In this document: positions 1 to 6,476 of the stretch, one piece after another | Layout: each line of letters opens with the position of its first letter | Numbering within the stretch: the stretch's first letter is position 1 | Origin: RYN-433 sp036558265 | Lineage (GTDB): Bacteria > Planctomycetota > Phycisphaerae > Tepidisphaerales > Tepidisphaeraceae | DNA length: 10,353 nucleotides | Reading direction: 5' to 3' | Assembly (NCBI GenBank): GCA_036558265.1 | Contig: DATBFY010000706.1 | Location: forward strand, 1 to 10,353 | Program-made: the position numbers and the translations under genes | Notes under the pieces: generated by a model | Databases searched by the model: none | What the model saw: only the letters and a program-made list of their open reading frames with translations | What the model was told of the DNA's origin: nothing

Positions 1-1793
1 GCGGTGTGGTTCTTCTCCGTGCGCGGCCGCACGCCCGCAAGCGTCGCCGTAACGTGCTCGCCGACCTTCAGGTGTCCCTCCATCATCTGCCCCACGTGGA
101 GCGCATATCCGCCCGCCGACCGAGTGGTGGTCACGTCGAAGATCCCGCCGCCCGCTCCGCGCAGCTCGCCCGTGTCGCCGACCTGGCCGCCCATCTCGGC
201 GTAGAAGTTCGTCTGGTCGAGGATGACCGCCACCCCCTGCCCGGCGGCCTCGGCGCCGTGGGTCGTCTCGATCAGCCGCGCGCCGTCCCAGATCGCCACG
301 ACGGTCGCCCCGATCGGCGCGGCGTTGAACTTGGCCGAGTCGTCCGTCGGCTTGACCGAACCCTGGAGCTTGGCCATCACATCGGGCGGCAGTTCCCACA
401 GCCGCGCATCCCCCTTCTCGCCGCCGGCGCGGGCGATCTCGCGGGCACGCTCCATCAGCTTCTCGTAACCCGCCAGATCGACGCTCATCCCGCGTTCTTC
501 GGCCATAATGCGCGTGAGGTCGATCGGGAAGCCGTAGGTGTCGTGAAGCTTGAACGCGTCTTCGCCGCTGACAATCTTGTCCTTCGCGCGCGTCGCGGCC
601 TCATCGAAGAGCGCGATCCCGCGATCCAGCGTCCTTCCGAAGCTCACCTCTTCATCACGGATGATCTCCGCCACGTGAGCCGGATTCTTCTTCAACTCCG
701 GGAACGCGCCACCCATCGCGTCCGCGACCACAGGCACGAGCTTGTGCAGGAATGGCTCCTTCAGCTCGAGCTGCTGCCGCCCGAACCGCACCGCGCGACG
801 CAGGATGCGACGAAGCACGTAATTTTGTTTTTCGTTCGACGGCACCGCGCCATCTGTCAGCGCGAACGTCAAGCAGCGCACATGATCCGCGACCACCCGA
901 AACGCGATGTCGTGCCGCAACTGCAGGTTCGCCGCCTCCGCGACCGGATCCGCCGCATTGCTCCGGGGATATTGCCCCGCGTACTTGAACCCCGACAGCT
1001 TCGCCAGCGCATCCCAGAACGGGTGGAACAGGTCGATCTCGTAGTTGCTGTCGACGTTCTGCAGAACCTGCGTGATTCGCTCGAACCCCATCCCCGTGTC
1101 CACGTGCTGGCTCGGCAATACGCTGAGCGAGCGGTCGCCGTTGCGGTTGTACTGGATGAAGACGTTGTTCCAGATCTCCATCACGCGCGGGTCGTCGCCG
1201 TTGACGAGTTTCCCGCCGCTCTTGTCCGGCGTGCGGTCGATGTAAATCTCGGTGCACGGCCCGCACGGCCCGGTCTCGCCCATCTCCCAGAAATTGTCCT
1301 TGCCGAAATAGTGGATGTGGTCATCGGGCAGGCGCGCGACCTCCTTCCAGATCTCCGCCGACTCGGTGTCGCGCGGCACGCCGTTCTTCTGGTCCCCCTC
1401 GAAGCACGAGACGTGCAGGCGCGTCGGGTCCAGGCCCCAGACCTTCGTGAGCAGTTCCCACGACATCTCGATCGCGCCGCGCTTGAAGTAGTCGCCGAAC
1501 GACCAGTTGCCCAGCATCTCGAAGAACGTGTGGTGCCGCCGGCTGCGGCCGACGTCGTCCAGGTCGTTGTGCTTCCCGCCCGCCCGGATGCACTTCTGCG
1601 TATTGGCCGCCCGCGTGTAGGCGCGCTTCTCCTGACCCAGGAAGATGGGCTTGAACTGGTTCATCCCCGCGTTGGTAAAGAGCAGCGTCGGATCGTCCAG
1701 CGGGACGACCGGGCTGGACGGCACGAACGTGTGCCCGTGCTGCTTGGTGAAGAAGTCGATGAACTCCTGGCGGATTTGCTGGCTGGTCTTCAT
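1..1793 (-). CDS. alaS: Alanyl-tRNA synthetase, 3' end outside window
   Basis: Cytoplasmic class II aminoacyl-tRNA synthetase that charges tRNA-Ala with alanine and edits mischarged Ser/Gly. About 597 residues are visible. The N-terminal catalytic core is clear: DDPTLLFTNAGMNQFK (33-48), CIRAGGKHNDL (68-78), the class II motif 2 region RRHHTFFEMLGNWSFGDYFK (85-104), then GETGPCGPCTEIY and VDTGMGFERI. A YGFPIDLT segment follows in the tRNA-recognition part, and NFYAEMGGQVGDTG opens the editing domain. The window edge cuts the editing-site zinc motif after KNHTA, where the family continues with THL; that histidine is residue 596, against about 564 in E. coli, so there is modest extra sequence. 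The ATG at 1793 has no obvious Shine-Dalgarno but matches the family N-terminus. A promoter lies 67-95 bases upstream. The long plus-strand frame opposite it is a GC-driven shadow. Confidence 0.97.
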   Translation of the reverse strand, partial: MKTSQQIRQEFIDFFTKQHGHTFVPSSPVVPLDDPTLLFTNAGMNQFKPIFLGQEKRAYTRAANTQKCIRAGGKHNDLDDVGRSRRHHTFFEMLGNWSFGDYFKRGAIEMSWELLTKVWGLDPTRLHVSCFEGDQKNGVPRDTESAEIWKEVARLPDDHIHYFGKDNFWEMGETGPCGPCTEIYIDRTPDKSGGKLVNGDDPRVMEIWNNVFIQYNRNGDRSLSVLPSQHVDTGMGFERITQVLQNVDSNYEIDLFHPFWDALAKLSGFKYAGQYPRSNAADPVAEAANLQLRHDIAFRVVADHVRCLTFALTDGAVPSNEKQNYVLRRILRRAVRFGRQQLELKEPFLHKLVPVVADAMGGAFPELKKNPAHVAEIIRDEEVSFGRTLDRGIALFDEAATRAKDKIVSGEDAFKLHDTYGFPIDLTRIMAEERGMSVDLAGYEKLMERAREIARAGGEKGDARLWELPPDVMAKLQGSVKPTDDSAKFNAAPIGATVVAIWDGARLIETTHGAEAAGQGVAVILDQTNFYAEMGGQVGDTGELRGAGGGIFDVTTTRSAGGYALHVGQMMEGHLKVGEHVTATLAGVRPRTEKNHT

Positions 1794-1859
1794 GTGAGGC
1801 GTGTCGCGCGAAACAAAGTCTAGCGCACCAAGGCGCGCGTCGTTGGGAAAAGACGCGGC

Positions 1860-1888
1860 ATTATGATGCGCCCTGACAGGCGAGACAA
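1860..1888 (-). promoter_or_regulatory. Sigma70-like promoter for alaS
   Basis: On the minus strand TTGTCT (1883-1888) is followed after exactly 17 bases by CATAAT (1860-1865), close to the TTGACA/TATAAT consensus. Transcription would start near 1853, giving a leader of about 60 bases before the alaS ATG at 1793. It sits just downstream of the htrA terminator, as expected for an independent alaS unit. Based on sequence match only. Confidence 0.6.
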
Positions 1889-1931
1889 CCCCGGCCGGCG
1901 GGGTCGCTTCAGCGGCCCTGAACCCCGCGCC

Positions 1932-1987
1932 AAAAAACCGAAAGCCCCGGCAGGGGCGACAGGTGATGCTGCCGCCCCGTCCGGGGC
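1932..1987 (-). terminator. Rho-independent terminator of htrA
   Basis: Long GC-rich imperfect hairpin: outer arms GCCCCGG (1944-1950) and CCGGGGC (1981-1987), a 2x2 mismatch, then GGGGCG (1953-1958) pairing with CGCCCC (1973-1978), then CAG with CTG around a six-base loop. Read on the minus strand the stem is followed by TTTCGGTTTTTT, the expected U-tract. It begins about 30 bases after the htrA stop codon. Confidence 0.8.
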
Positions 1988-2017
1988 CGATGTCTCGCGT
2001 CAGATGCCGCCGATGGC

Positions 2018-3520
2018 TCAGTCGTGCGTGGACGCGACCGCCGAGGCCTTTCGCGTGCCGCCGCCGCTGACCATCTTCATCTGGTTGATGTCGCGCTCGC
2101 TCGGGGGCAGGTCGTTGAGCACCTGTTGCAGGTCGGTCACGTCCGCCAGCGACCGTCCGGCGATCTGGGTGATCACGTCCCCCTCGTGCACGCCCTGGCG
2201 GGCGAAGCGGCTGCGCTCGGCGACGGCCAGCACCACCAGGCCGCGGTCGGCGGCGACCGCCTCGTCGCCCTTGCCGGCCGCCGTCTGCCAGTTTTTGGGC
2301 ACCGGGCCCAGGACCATGCCCTCCCAGCGGATCCGCCGACTCTCGCGCGTCACGGCGGTCGCCACCGACTGCCGTCGCCCAAGGTTCACCGCCAGCACCG
2401 TCGGCCGGCCGTCCCGGTAAACCAGGATCTGCGTCGCCCGCTCGGTCGAGCGGGTCCCGACCAGCCGCACGAAGTGGTCGCTGTCGTGAACCGGCATCTG
2501 GTCGATCCGCGCGACGAAGTCGTTCTCCTTCAGGACGCCCGCGGCCGGTGAACCCTTGTCCACCGTCTCGATGCGCACGCCCTCTTCGACGTCGCAGCCG
2601 GCGTCGCGCCGCTCGCGGGCGGTCGGCGTCGAGACGCTCACGCCCAGGTACGCGTACACGATCGCGTTGCCCTGCTTGAGGTCATCGATGCTCGCCAGCA
2701 ACTCCGGGGTGATCGGGATCGCGAACCCGATCCCGTTGGTCTTCTTCTCCGGCAGGATGACCGCGGTGTTGATGCCGATCACGCGCCCCTTGATGTCGAA
2801 GAGCGGCCCGCCGCTGTTGCCCGGGTTGATCTGCGTGGTCGTCTGGATCAAGCCGCTGTACAGGCGGTTCTCCTTCTTGGAGAGCTTGGGCAGCGAGCGG
2901 TCCAGGGCGCTGATCACGCCGATCGAGATGCACTCCTGCCCCGCGGTCGCCAGGCCGTACGGGTTGCCCAGGGCGATCGCCCACTGGCCGCGGTGGAGGT
3001 TCTCGGTGCTGAACTTGACCGGCTGGAGGTTCGAGGCCGGGACCTTGAGGATCGCCAGGTCCGCCCGCGGGTCGGTGCCGACGACCAGCGCCGGGTAGAC
3101 CTTTCCGTTGTCGGTGGTGACCCAGACGTTCTCGGCCTCGCCGACGACGTGCTCGTTGGTCAGCACGTACCCGTCGCGGTCGATCACCAGGCCCGTGCCG
3201 ACCATCCGCGTCGTGCGGTCGAGCAGCGAGTCCAGCTTCTCGGGGTTCATGTCCTCGCAGCGCAGGAGGTCGTCGGAGTCGAACGCCTGGGAGGAGGCGG
3301 AGATCGACACGACGCTGGGCGCCAGCGACTTGGCGAGCGATTCGAAGCGGGCTTCGAGGCCGCCGAGCTGCTGGGTTTCGGCGGGGTCGGCGGGATCATT
3401 GGCGGCGGCGGTAATGGCGCCGTTGCCCGCGGCGGCGGTCTGCGCCGGAAGGAAGTTCCGGCTGCACGAGAGCGAGAACACCCCGATCCCCAGCAACGCT
3501 AGTACAAAAACGCGTCCCAT
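2018..3520 (-). CDS. HtrA/DegP-family serine protease with two PDZ domains
   Basis: Envelope protein-quality-control protease of the trypsin-like S1C family, 500 residues from the chosen start. The hydrophobic N-terminus MGRVFVLALLGIGVFSLSC looks like a signal peptide; Cys19 could be a lipidation site although the lipobox is imperfect (S-L-S-C). The protease domain spans about 65-285 with the full catalytic triad: His124 in TNEHVV, Asp154 in ADLAILK, Ser236 in GNSGGPLF. PDZ1 (about 290-380, YLGVSV and GSPAAGVL..NDFV) and a shorter, more divergent PDZ2 (about 425-475, QGVHEGDVITQIAGR) follow, as in DegP/DegQ. Start: ATG 3520 has GGAG 4 bases upstream and opens directly into the signal sequence. 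An in-frame ATG at 3613, with GAAGG upstream, would add 31 residues before the hydrophobic stretch and is less likely. A terminator follows the gene. No confident promoter was found upstream. DegP, DegQ and MucD cannot be told apart from the sequence alone. Confidence 0.95.
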   Translation of the reverse strand: MGRVFVLALLGIGVFSLSCSRNFLPAQTAAAGNGAITAAANDPADPAETQQLGGLEARFESLAKSLAPSVVSISASSQAFDSDDLLRCEDMNPEKLDSLLDRTTRMVGTGLVIDRDGYVLTNEHVVGEAENVWVTTDNGKVYPALVVGTDPRADLAILKVPASNLQPVKFSTENLHRGQWAIALGNPYGLATAGQECISIGVISALDRSLPKLSKKENRLYSGLIQTTTQINPGNSGGPLFDIKGRVIGINTAVILPEKKTNGIGFAIPITPELLASIDDLKQGNAIVYAYLGVSVSTPTARERRDAGCDVEEGVRIETVDKGSPAAGVLKENDFVARIDQMPVHDSDHFVRLVGTRSTERATQILVYRDGRPTVLAVNLGRRQSVATAVTRESRRIRWEGMVLGPVPKNWQTAAGKGDEAVAADRGLVVLAVAERSRFARQGVHEGDVITQIAGRSLADVTDLQQVLNDLPPSERDINQMKMVSGGGTRKASAVASTHD

Positions 3521-3933
3521 ACAGCTCCACTCGCGGGTCGGCATGGCACAAAACCACCGGTCGTCAGGACCGAATCTGGGCATGACGCCGTCTGGCAGGC
3601 CGCAGTTACGCATATGCCCTTCACAGGACTGCGGTGCGGTCTCGTCACGCCTACTTATCGGCCATCGGTCGGATGGGGTTTCGGCTTTAAGGTAGCGGGA
3701 CTATAAATGAAGAAAACCGCCCGGGCGGCAAAAATTGCCCGGGCGGAATCAGATTTTCTGCTCGTTTCGTGAGCGGCTTCACCCAGCAGCGTCAACAATG
3801 TGCTGTTGGTCCAAACCATGCCCCCTCCAGAGTTTGCGGGAATCCGGTGCAGCCCGAAGGGACAGCCCGCGGGCAGGCTCGGCCGGATCGTTCGCGCTGC
3901 CCATGTTTGAGGCAGCCGCTCGCAAGCTGAGCC
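3521..3933. other. Intergenic region between recA and htrA
   Basis: A 413-base gap between the recA stop and the htrA start. It holds the terminator at 3703-3746 and about 190 bases of recA 3' sequence before it. On the minus strand an ATG at 3819 with a good GGAGG upstream opens 54 codons that run through the terminator; it resembles nothing known and is not called. No tRNA or other recognisable RNA gene was seen, and no convincing promoter for htrA. Confidence 0.5.
3703..3746 (-). terminator. Rho-independent terminator downstream of recA
   Basis: Perfect 10-bp stem: CCGCCCGGGC (3717-3726) and GCCCGGGCGG (3737-3746) around a 10-base loop (3727-3736). On the minus strand the stem is followed by TTTTCTTCATTTAT (3716 down to 3703), a good U-rich tail. 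It lies about 190 bases past the recA stop, farther than usual, so recA would carry a long 3' untranslated region or a separate short transcript ends here. Confidence 0.75.
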
Positions 3934-5097
3934 TTATTCAGGGCTGTCGCCGCCGGCCTCGCCCTTGGCGGATGCCGACTGGTGTTCGGCGATGATCCCG
4001 CGGTTGGCCAGGACGGCCTGGCGGATCTCCTGGGCGAGGTCCTTGTTGTCAAAGAGGAAGTTCTTCGACGCCTCGCGACCCTGACCCAGGCGCGTGTCCT
4101 TGTAGCTGTACCAGGCGCCGGATTTTTCGACGATGTTGGCGGCGGCCGCCAGGTCCAACAGGTCCCCCTCGTAGCTGATGCCGCGGTCGAACATGATGTC
4201 GAACTCGGCGTCGCGGAACGGCGGGGCGATCTTGTTCTTGACCACGCGGGCGCGGGTGCGGTTGCCCACCGCGACCTCGCCCTCCTTGATCGAGCCGGTG
4301 CGGCGGACGTCGATGCGGATCGAGCTGTAAAACTTGAGCGCCCGGCCGCCGGTGGTCGTCTCGGGGTTGCCGAACATCACGCCGATCTTCTCGCGGATCT
4401 GGTTGATGAAGATCACGGTGCTCTTGGACTTGCTGATCGCGCCGGTGAGCTTGCGCAGCGCCTGGGACATCAGGCGGGCCTGAAGACCGACGTGGCTGTC
4501 GCCCATCTCGCCCTCAATTTCGGCCCGCGGGATCAGGGCGGCGACCGAGTCGATGACGATCACGTCCACGGCGTTGGAGCGGACCAGAAGCTCGCAGATT
4601 TCGAGAGCCTGTTCGCCCGTGTCGGGCTGGGAGACCATCAGGTCGTTGAGCTGCACGCCCAGGCGCTTGGCCCAGGAGGGGTCGAGGGCGTGCTCGGCGT
4701 CGATGAAGGCGGCGACGCCACCGGCCTTCTGGCAACTGGCGATGATGTGCAGCGTGAGGGTGGTCTTGCCGGAGGACTCGGGGCCGAAGATCTCGATGAC
4801 GCGGCCCTTGGGAATGCCGACGCCGCCCAGGGCGATGTCGAGCGAGAGCGAGCCGGTGGGGATGCCCTCGATTTGCGGGGGCTTGTCGGAATCCAGGCGC
4901 ATGACGGCGCCCTTGCCGAACTGTTTTTCGATCTGCTGGACGGCGCGGCTCAGGGCCGACTCGCGGGCCGGGTCGCGCGGGGGGTGATCATTGTGCGGCT
5001 GATTGTTTTGGGGGACTTCCTTTTTGACGGTGCGGGTGGACTCGGGGCGGACGGATTCCTTGTCCGACTTTTCGGCGGCGGGGGTGGCCTTCGCCAT
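3934..5097 (-). CDS. recA: Recombinase RecA
   Basis: DNA recombinase and SOS co-protease, 387 residues. Core features are intact: IEKQFGKGAVMRL (56-68), Walker A GPESSGKT (105-112), Walker B VDVIVIDSVAALIP, loop L1 region GEMGDSHVGLQARLMSQALR and loop L2 region FINQIREKIGVMFGNPETTTGG. The C-terminus ends in a short, weakly acidic tail (GEAGGDSPE). Start: ATG 5097 is preceded by AAAGGAG with a 6-base gap, an excellent ribosome binding site; the frame remains open upstream to 5322 without supporting signals. From this start the protein has about 39 extra residues before the usual RecA N-terminal helix, rich in K, E, P, N and H and probably disordered. The upstream region holds a candidate promoter, a leader stem-loop and a triple TGTAGCA repeat. 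It is transcribed alone, divergently from the toxin-antitoxin pair. Confidence 0.98.
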   Translation of the reverse strand: MAKATPAAEKSDKESVRPESTRTVKKEVPQNNQPHNDHPPRDPARESALSRAVQQIEKQFGKGAVMRLDSDKPPQIEGIPTGSLSLDIALGGVGIPKGRVIEIFGPESSGKTTLTLHIIASCQKAGGVAAFIDAEHALDPSWAKRLGVQLNDLMVSQPDTGEQALEICELLVRSNAVDVIVIDSVAALIPRAEIEGEMGDSHVGLQARLMSQALRKLTGAISKSKSTVIFINQIREKIGVMFGNPETTTGGRALKFYSSIRIDVRRTGSIKEGEVAVGNRTRARVVKNKIAPPFRDAEFDIMFDRGISYEGDLLDLAAAANIVEKSGAWYSYKDTRLGQGREASKNFLFDNKDLAQEIRQAVLANRGIIAEHQSASAKGEAGGDSPE

Positions 5098-5156
5098 GGC
5101 GAACTCCTTTGTGGCGCCGGGTATCTGGGTCAGCCGGCGCGATGTTTTGTCGGAGT

Positions 5157-5183
5157 TGTAGCAATCTGTAGCATTTTGTAGCA
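5157..5183. repeat. Three TGTAGCA copies at a 10-bp period, possible recA operator
   Basis: TGTAGCA occurs at 5157-5163, 5167-5173 and 5177-5183, exactly 10 bases apart (TGCTACA on the recA coding strand). The copies lie 60-86 bases upstream of the recA ATG. Spacing of one helical turn places all three on the same DNA face, as for cooperative binding of a regulator. They are neither the CTGT-N8-ACAG nor the GAAC/GTTC type of LexA box. Function is inferred from position and spacing. Confidence 0.5.
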
Positions 5184-5229
5184 CAGACTGCGGGAAACCC
5201 TGACATTCGCGTGACTTGTGGCGGCTGTG

Positions 5230-5280
5230 CAGTCGTTCAGGGACCCGGCGGAAAACCGGGCAATCCTGGGGAGACGACTG
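5230..5280 (-). promoter_or_regulatory. Nested stem-loop in the recA leader
   Basis: Three helices nest around one loop: CAGTCGT (5230-5236) with ACGACTG (5274-5280), CAGG (5238-5241) with CCTG (5265-5268), and CCCGG (5244-5248) with CCGGG (5256-5260). If recA is transcribed from the promoter near 5350 the structure lies in the mRNA leader about 130 bases before the ATG. No T-run follows, so it is not an obvious terminator. A regulatory or stability role is only a possibility. Confidence 0.45.
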
Positions 5281-5346
5281 TCTCCCGCACACCGCCTGCT
5301 GAACTCGACGGCAGTCACGCAAACCGTCCTTGTTCAGGTTTTGTAC

Positions 5347-5374
5347 AGTATATGTCGATCGGCTAACGGAGCAA
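5347..5374 (-). promoter_or_regulatory. Candidate recA promoter
   Basis: On the minus strand TTGCTC (5369-5374) is followed after 16 bases by TATACT (5347-5352), a good -10 and a moderate -35. The 45 bases upstream of the -35 (5375-5420) are AT-rich with repeated AATT blocks, like an UP element. Transcription from here would give a leader of about 245 bases. A closer promoter overlapping the TGCTACA repeats cannot be excluded. Confidence 0.4.
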
Positions 5375-5497
5375 GGGGGAATTAGGAATTTATTTGGGGA
5401 ATTTTAGGATAGGGGGAAACTTGCAAGTCCCTTTAGGCAAATCTGGGGCGGCGCTTTGGTCGGTTGCGCTCCCGACGCTCTGCCCCGGCGTAAGGTG

Positions 5498-5511
5498 GTG
5501 CCAAGTGGCAC
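5498..5511. promoter_or_regulatory. Palindrome, candidate operator of the toxin-antitoxin pair
   Basis: GTGCCA-AG-TGGCAC, perfect 6-bp arms, lies 8 bases upstream of the -35 of the antitoxin promoter. Another TGGCA occurs 22 bases downstream (5528-5532), about two helical turns away, inside the promoter spacer. Xre-type antitoxins of RES modules usually repress their own promoter through such inverted repeats; this site is the natural candidate. Confidence 0.45.
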
Positions 5512-5518
5512 GCTATCG

Positions 5519-5547
5519 TGGACAATGTGGCAGTGGTTACGTAAACT
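5519..5547 (+). promoter_or_regulatory. Promoter of the Xre/RES toxin-antitoxin operon
   Basis: TGGACA (5519-5524), 17 bases, TAAACT (5542-5547). Transcription would begin near 5554, about 18 bases before the ATG at 5572 that has AGG upstream, or directly on the ATG at 5554. Confidence 0.5.
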
Positions 5548-5571
5548 TTGGGGATGGGCGATAGGTTGAAT

Positions 5572-6027
5572 ATGCCGGTCCAAGGTAGACGGTTCACGGT
5601 GCGTCGCGCGAAGGCACGTCCGGTCGGTGGGCGCAGCCTGGGACTGCCTACGGGCAGCCTGTCCGGGGTCGTCGGGCTGGTGGAAAAGGGGTTCCCATAT
5701 GCGGCGATCGAGCGTTTCCACAAGACGAGCGGGCTATCGGTGGGGAGCATCGCGGACCTGGTGCGCATCCCGCAACGGACGCTGATGCGGCGCAAGGCCA
5801 AGGGGCGGCTGAGCAGCGAGGAATCGGAACGGCTGCTTCGGGTCAGTGGCATTTTTGAGAAGGCGATGGAGCTCTTTGAGGGGGATGCGGATGGGGCGCG
5901 GCACTGGCTGACGACGCCGAGTAAGGAGCTGGACGGTCAATCGCCTCTCGATTTTTCGCGAACGGAGATCGGGGCGCGGGAGGTGGAGGATCTGATCGGG
6001 CGGCTGGAGCACGGGGTGTTCACTTGA
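5572..6027 (+). CDS. Xre/ParS/MbcA-type antitoxin (DUF2384) of a RES toxin
   Basis: Antitoxin that binds and neutralises the downstream RES toxin and usually represses its own promoter. 151 residues from this start. An Xre-like helix-turn-helix region covers about 37-80 (IERFHKTSGLSVGSIADLV..PQRTLMRRK). The C-terminal toxin-binding domain (about 87-151) shows the family pattern: A..WL..P...L.G..PLDF..TE.GAREVEDLIGRLEHGV. Its last four bases overlap the start of the RES gene, which indicates translational coupling. Start is uncertain: ATG 5572 has AGG 7 bases upstream and suits the predicted transcription start; ATG 5554 would add six residues with almost no leader. The family assignment rests on motifs and on the RES partner. 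Confidence 0.85.
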   Translation: MPVQGRRFTVRRAKARPVGGRSLGLPTGSLSGVVGLVEKGFPYAAIERFHKTSGLSVGSIADLVRIPQRTLMRRKAKGRLSSEESERLLRVSGIFEKAMELFEGDADGARHWLTTPSKELDGQSPLDFSRTEIGAREVEDLIGRLEHGVFT

Positions 6028-6476
6028 CGACGATCACGGCCTGGCGGATCGTCAAGGCGCGGTTTGCGGGCACGGCGTTTGACGGCGAGGGGGCGCGGCG
6101 ATTCGGTGGACGGTGGAACAGCAAGGGGACGCCGATGGTGTACACGGCCGGCTCGCAGGCGCTGGCGGCGCTGGAGATGCTGGTACACCTGGAGGCGAGC
6201 GATCTGCTGAGGCACTACCGGCTGATCCCGGTGACGTTTGATGACGCGATGGTGACGGTGGTGGATGTGAAGAGCCTGCCGGCGAACTGGAAGCGCCGGC
6301 CGACGCCTGCGGGCGTGCGGGCGATCGGGGATGATTGGGCGGCGTCGGGGGCGTCGGTGGTGTTGCGGGTGCCGAGCGTGGTGGTGCCGGGGGACAGCAA
6401 TTACCTGATCAACCCGGGGCATGGGGACTTTGGGAGGGTGGTGACCGGCACGCGCGCGGCAGCTAGACTAGACTAG
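6024..6476 (+). CDS. RES-domain toxin (NAD+-degrading)
   Basis: Toxin of the RES family, whose studied members break down cellular NAD+ and halt growth. 150 residues, a full-length RES domain. The family's active-site residues appear in order: Arg30 in RRFGGRWNSKG, Tyr40 in PMVYTAGS, Glu51 in LAALEMLVHLE, then Ser118 in RVPSVVVPGDSNYLINP; Arg-Tyr-Glu spacing of 10 and 11 residues agrees with what I recall of known RES toxins. It starts at TTG 6024 inside TTGA, overlapping the antitoxin stop, so it needs coupling to antitoxin translation and is probably made in lower amounts. The end (NPGHGDFGRVV.., then RAAARLD) is slightly altered relative to the usual DPRL-like ending. Its TAG shares four bases with the stop of the convergent PHAX-like gene. 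Catalytic residues look intact, so it is probably active. Confidence 0.9.
   Translation: MTTITAWRIVKARFAGTAFDGEGARRFGGRWNSKGTPMVYTAGSQALAALEMLVHLEASDLLRHYRLIPVTFDDAMVTVVDVKSLPANWKRRPTPAGVRAIGDDWAASGASVVLRVPSVVVPGDSNYLINPGHGDFGRVVTGTRAAARLD

Noticed and set aside
6..1823. 605-codon open frame on the plus strand
   Set aside because: It is antisense to alaS, rich in R, V and A with no domain; a GC-bias shadow.
3655..3819. 54-codon minus-strand ORF with a good GGAGG site
   Set aside because: It reads through the recA terminator hairpin and resembles nothing known; left only as a possibility in the 3' region finding.
3982..5181. 399-codon open frame on the plus strand
   Set aside because: Antisense to recA, low-complexity G/A/D/V composition, no recognisable motif.
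5320..5360. LexA box near the recA promoter (TGTACA, GTTCAG, GAAC elements)
   Set aside because: Compared with the CTGT-N8-ACAG, GAAC/GTTC and Myxococcus-type patterns; none fits with proper spacing.
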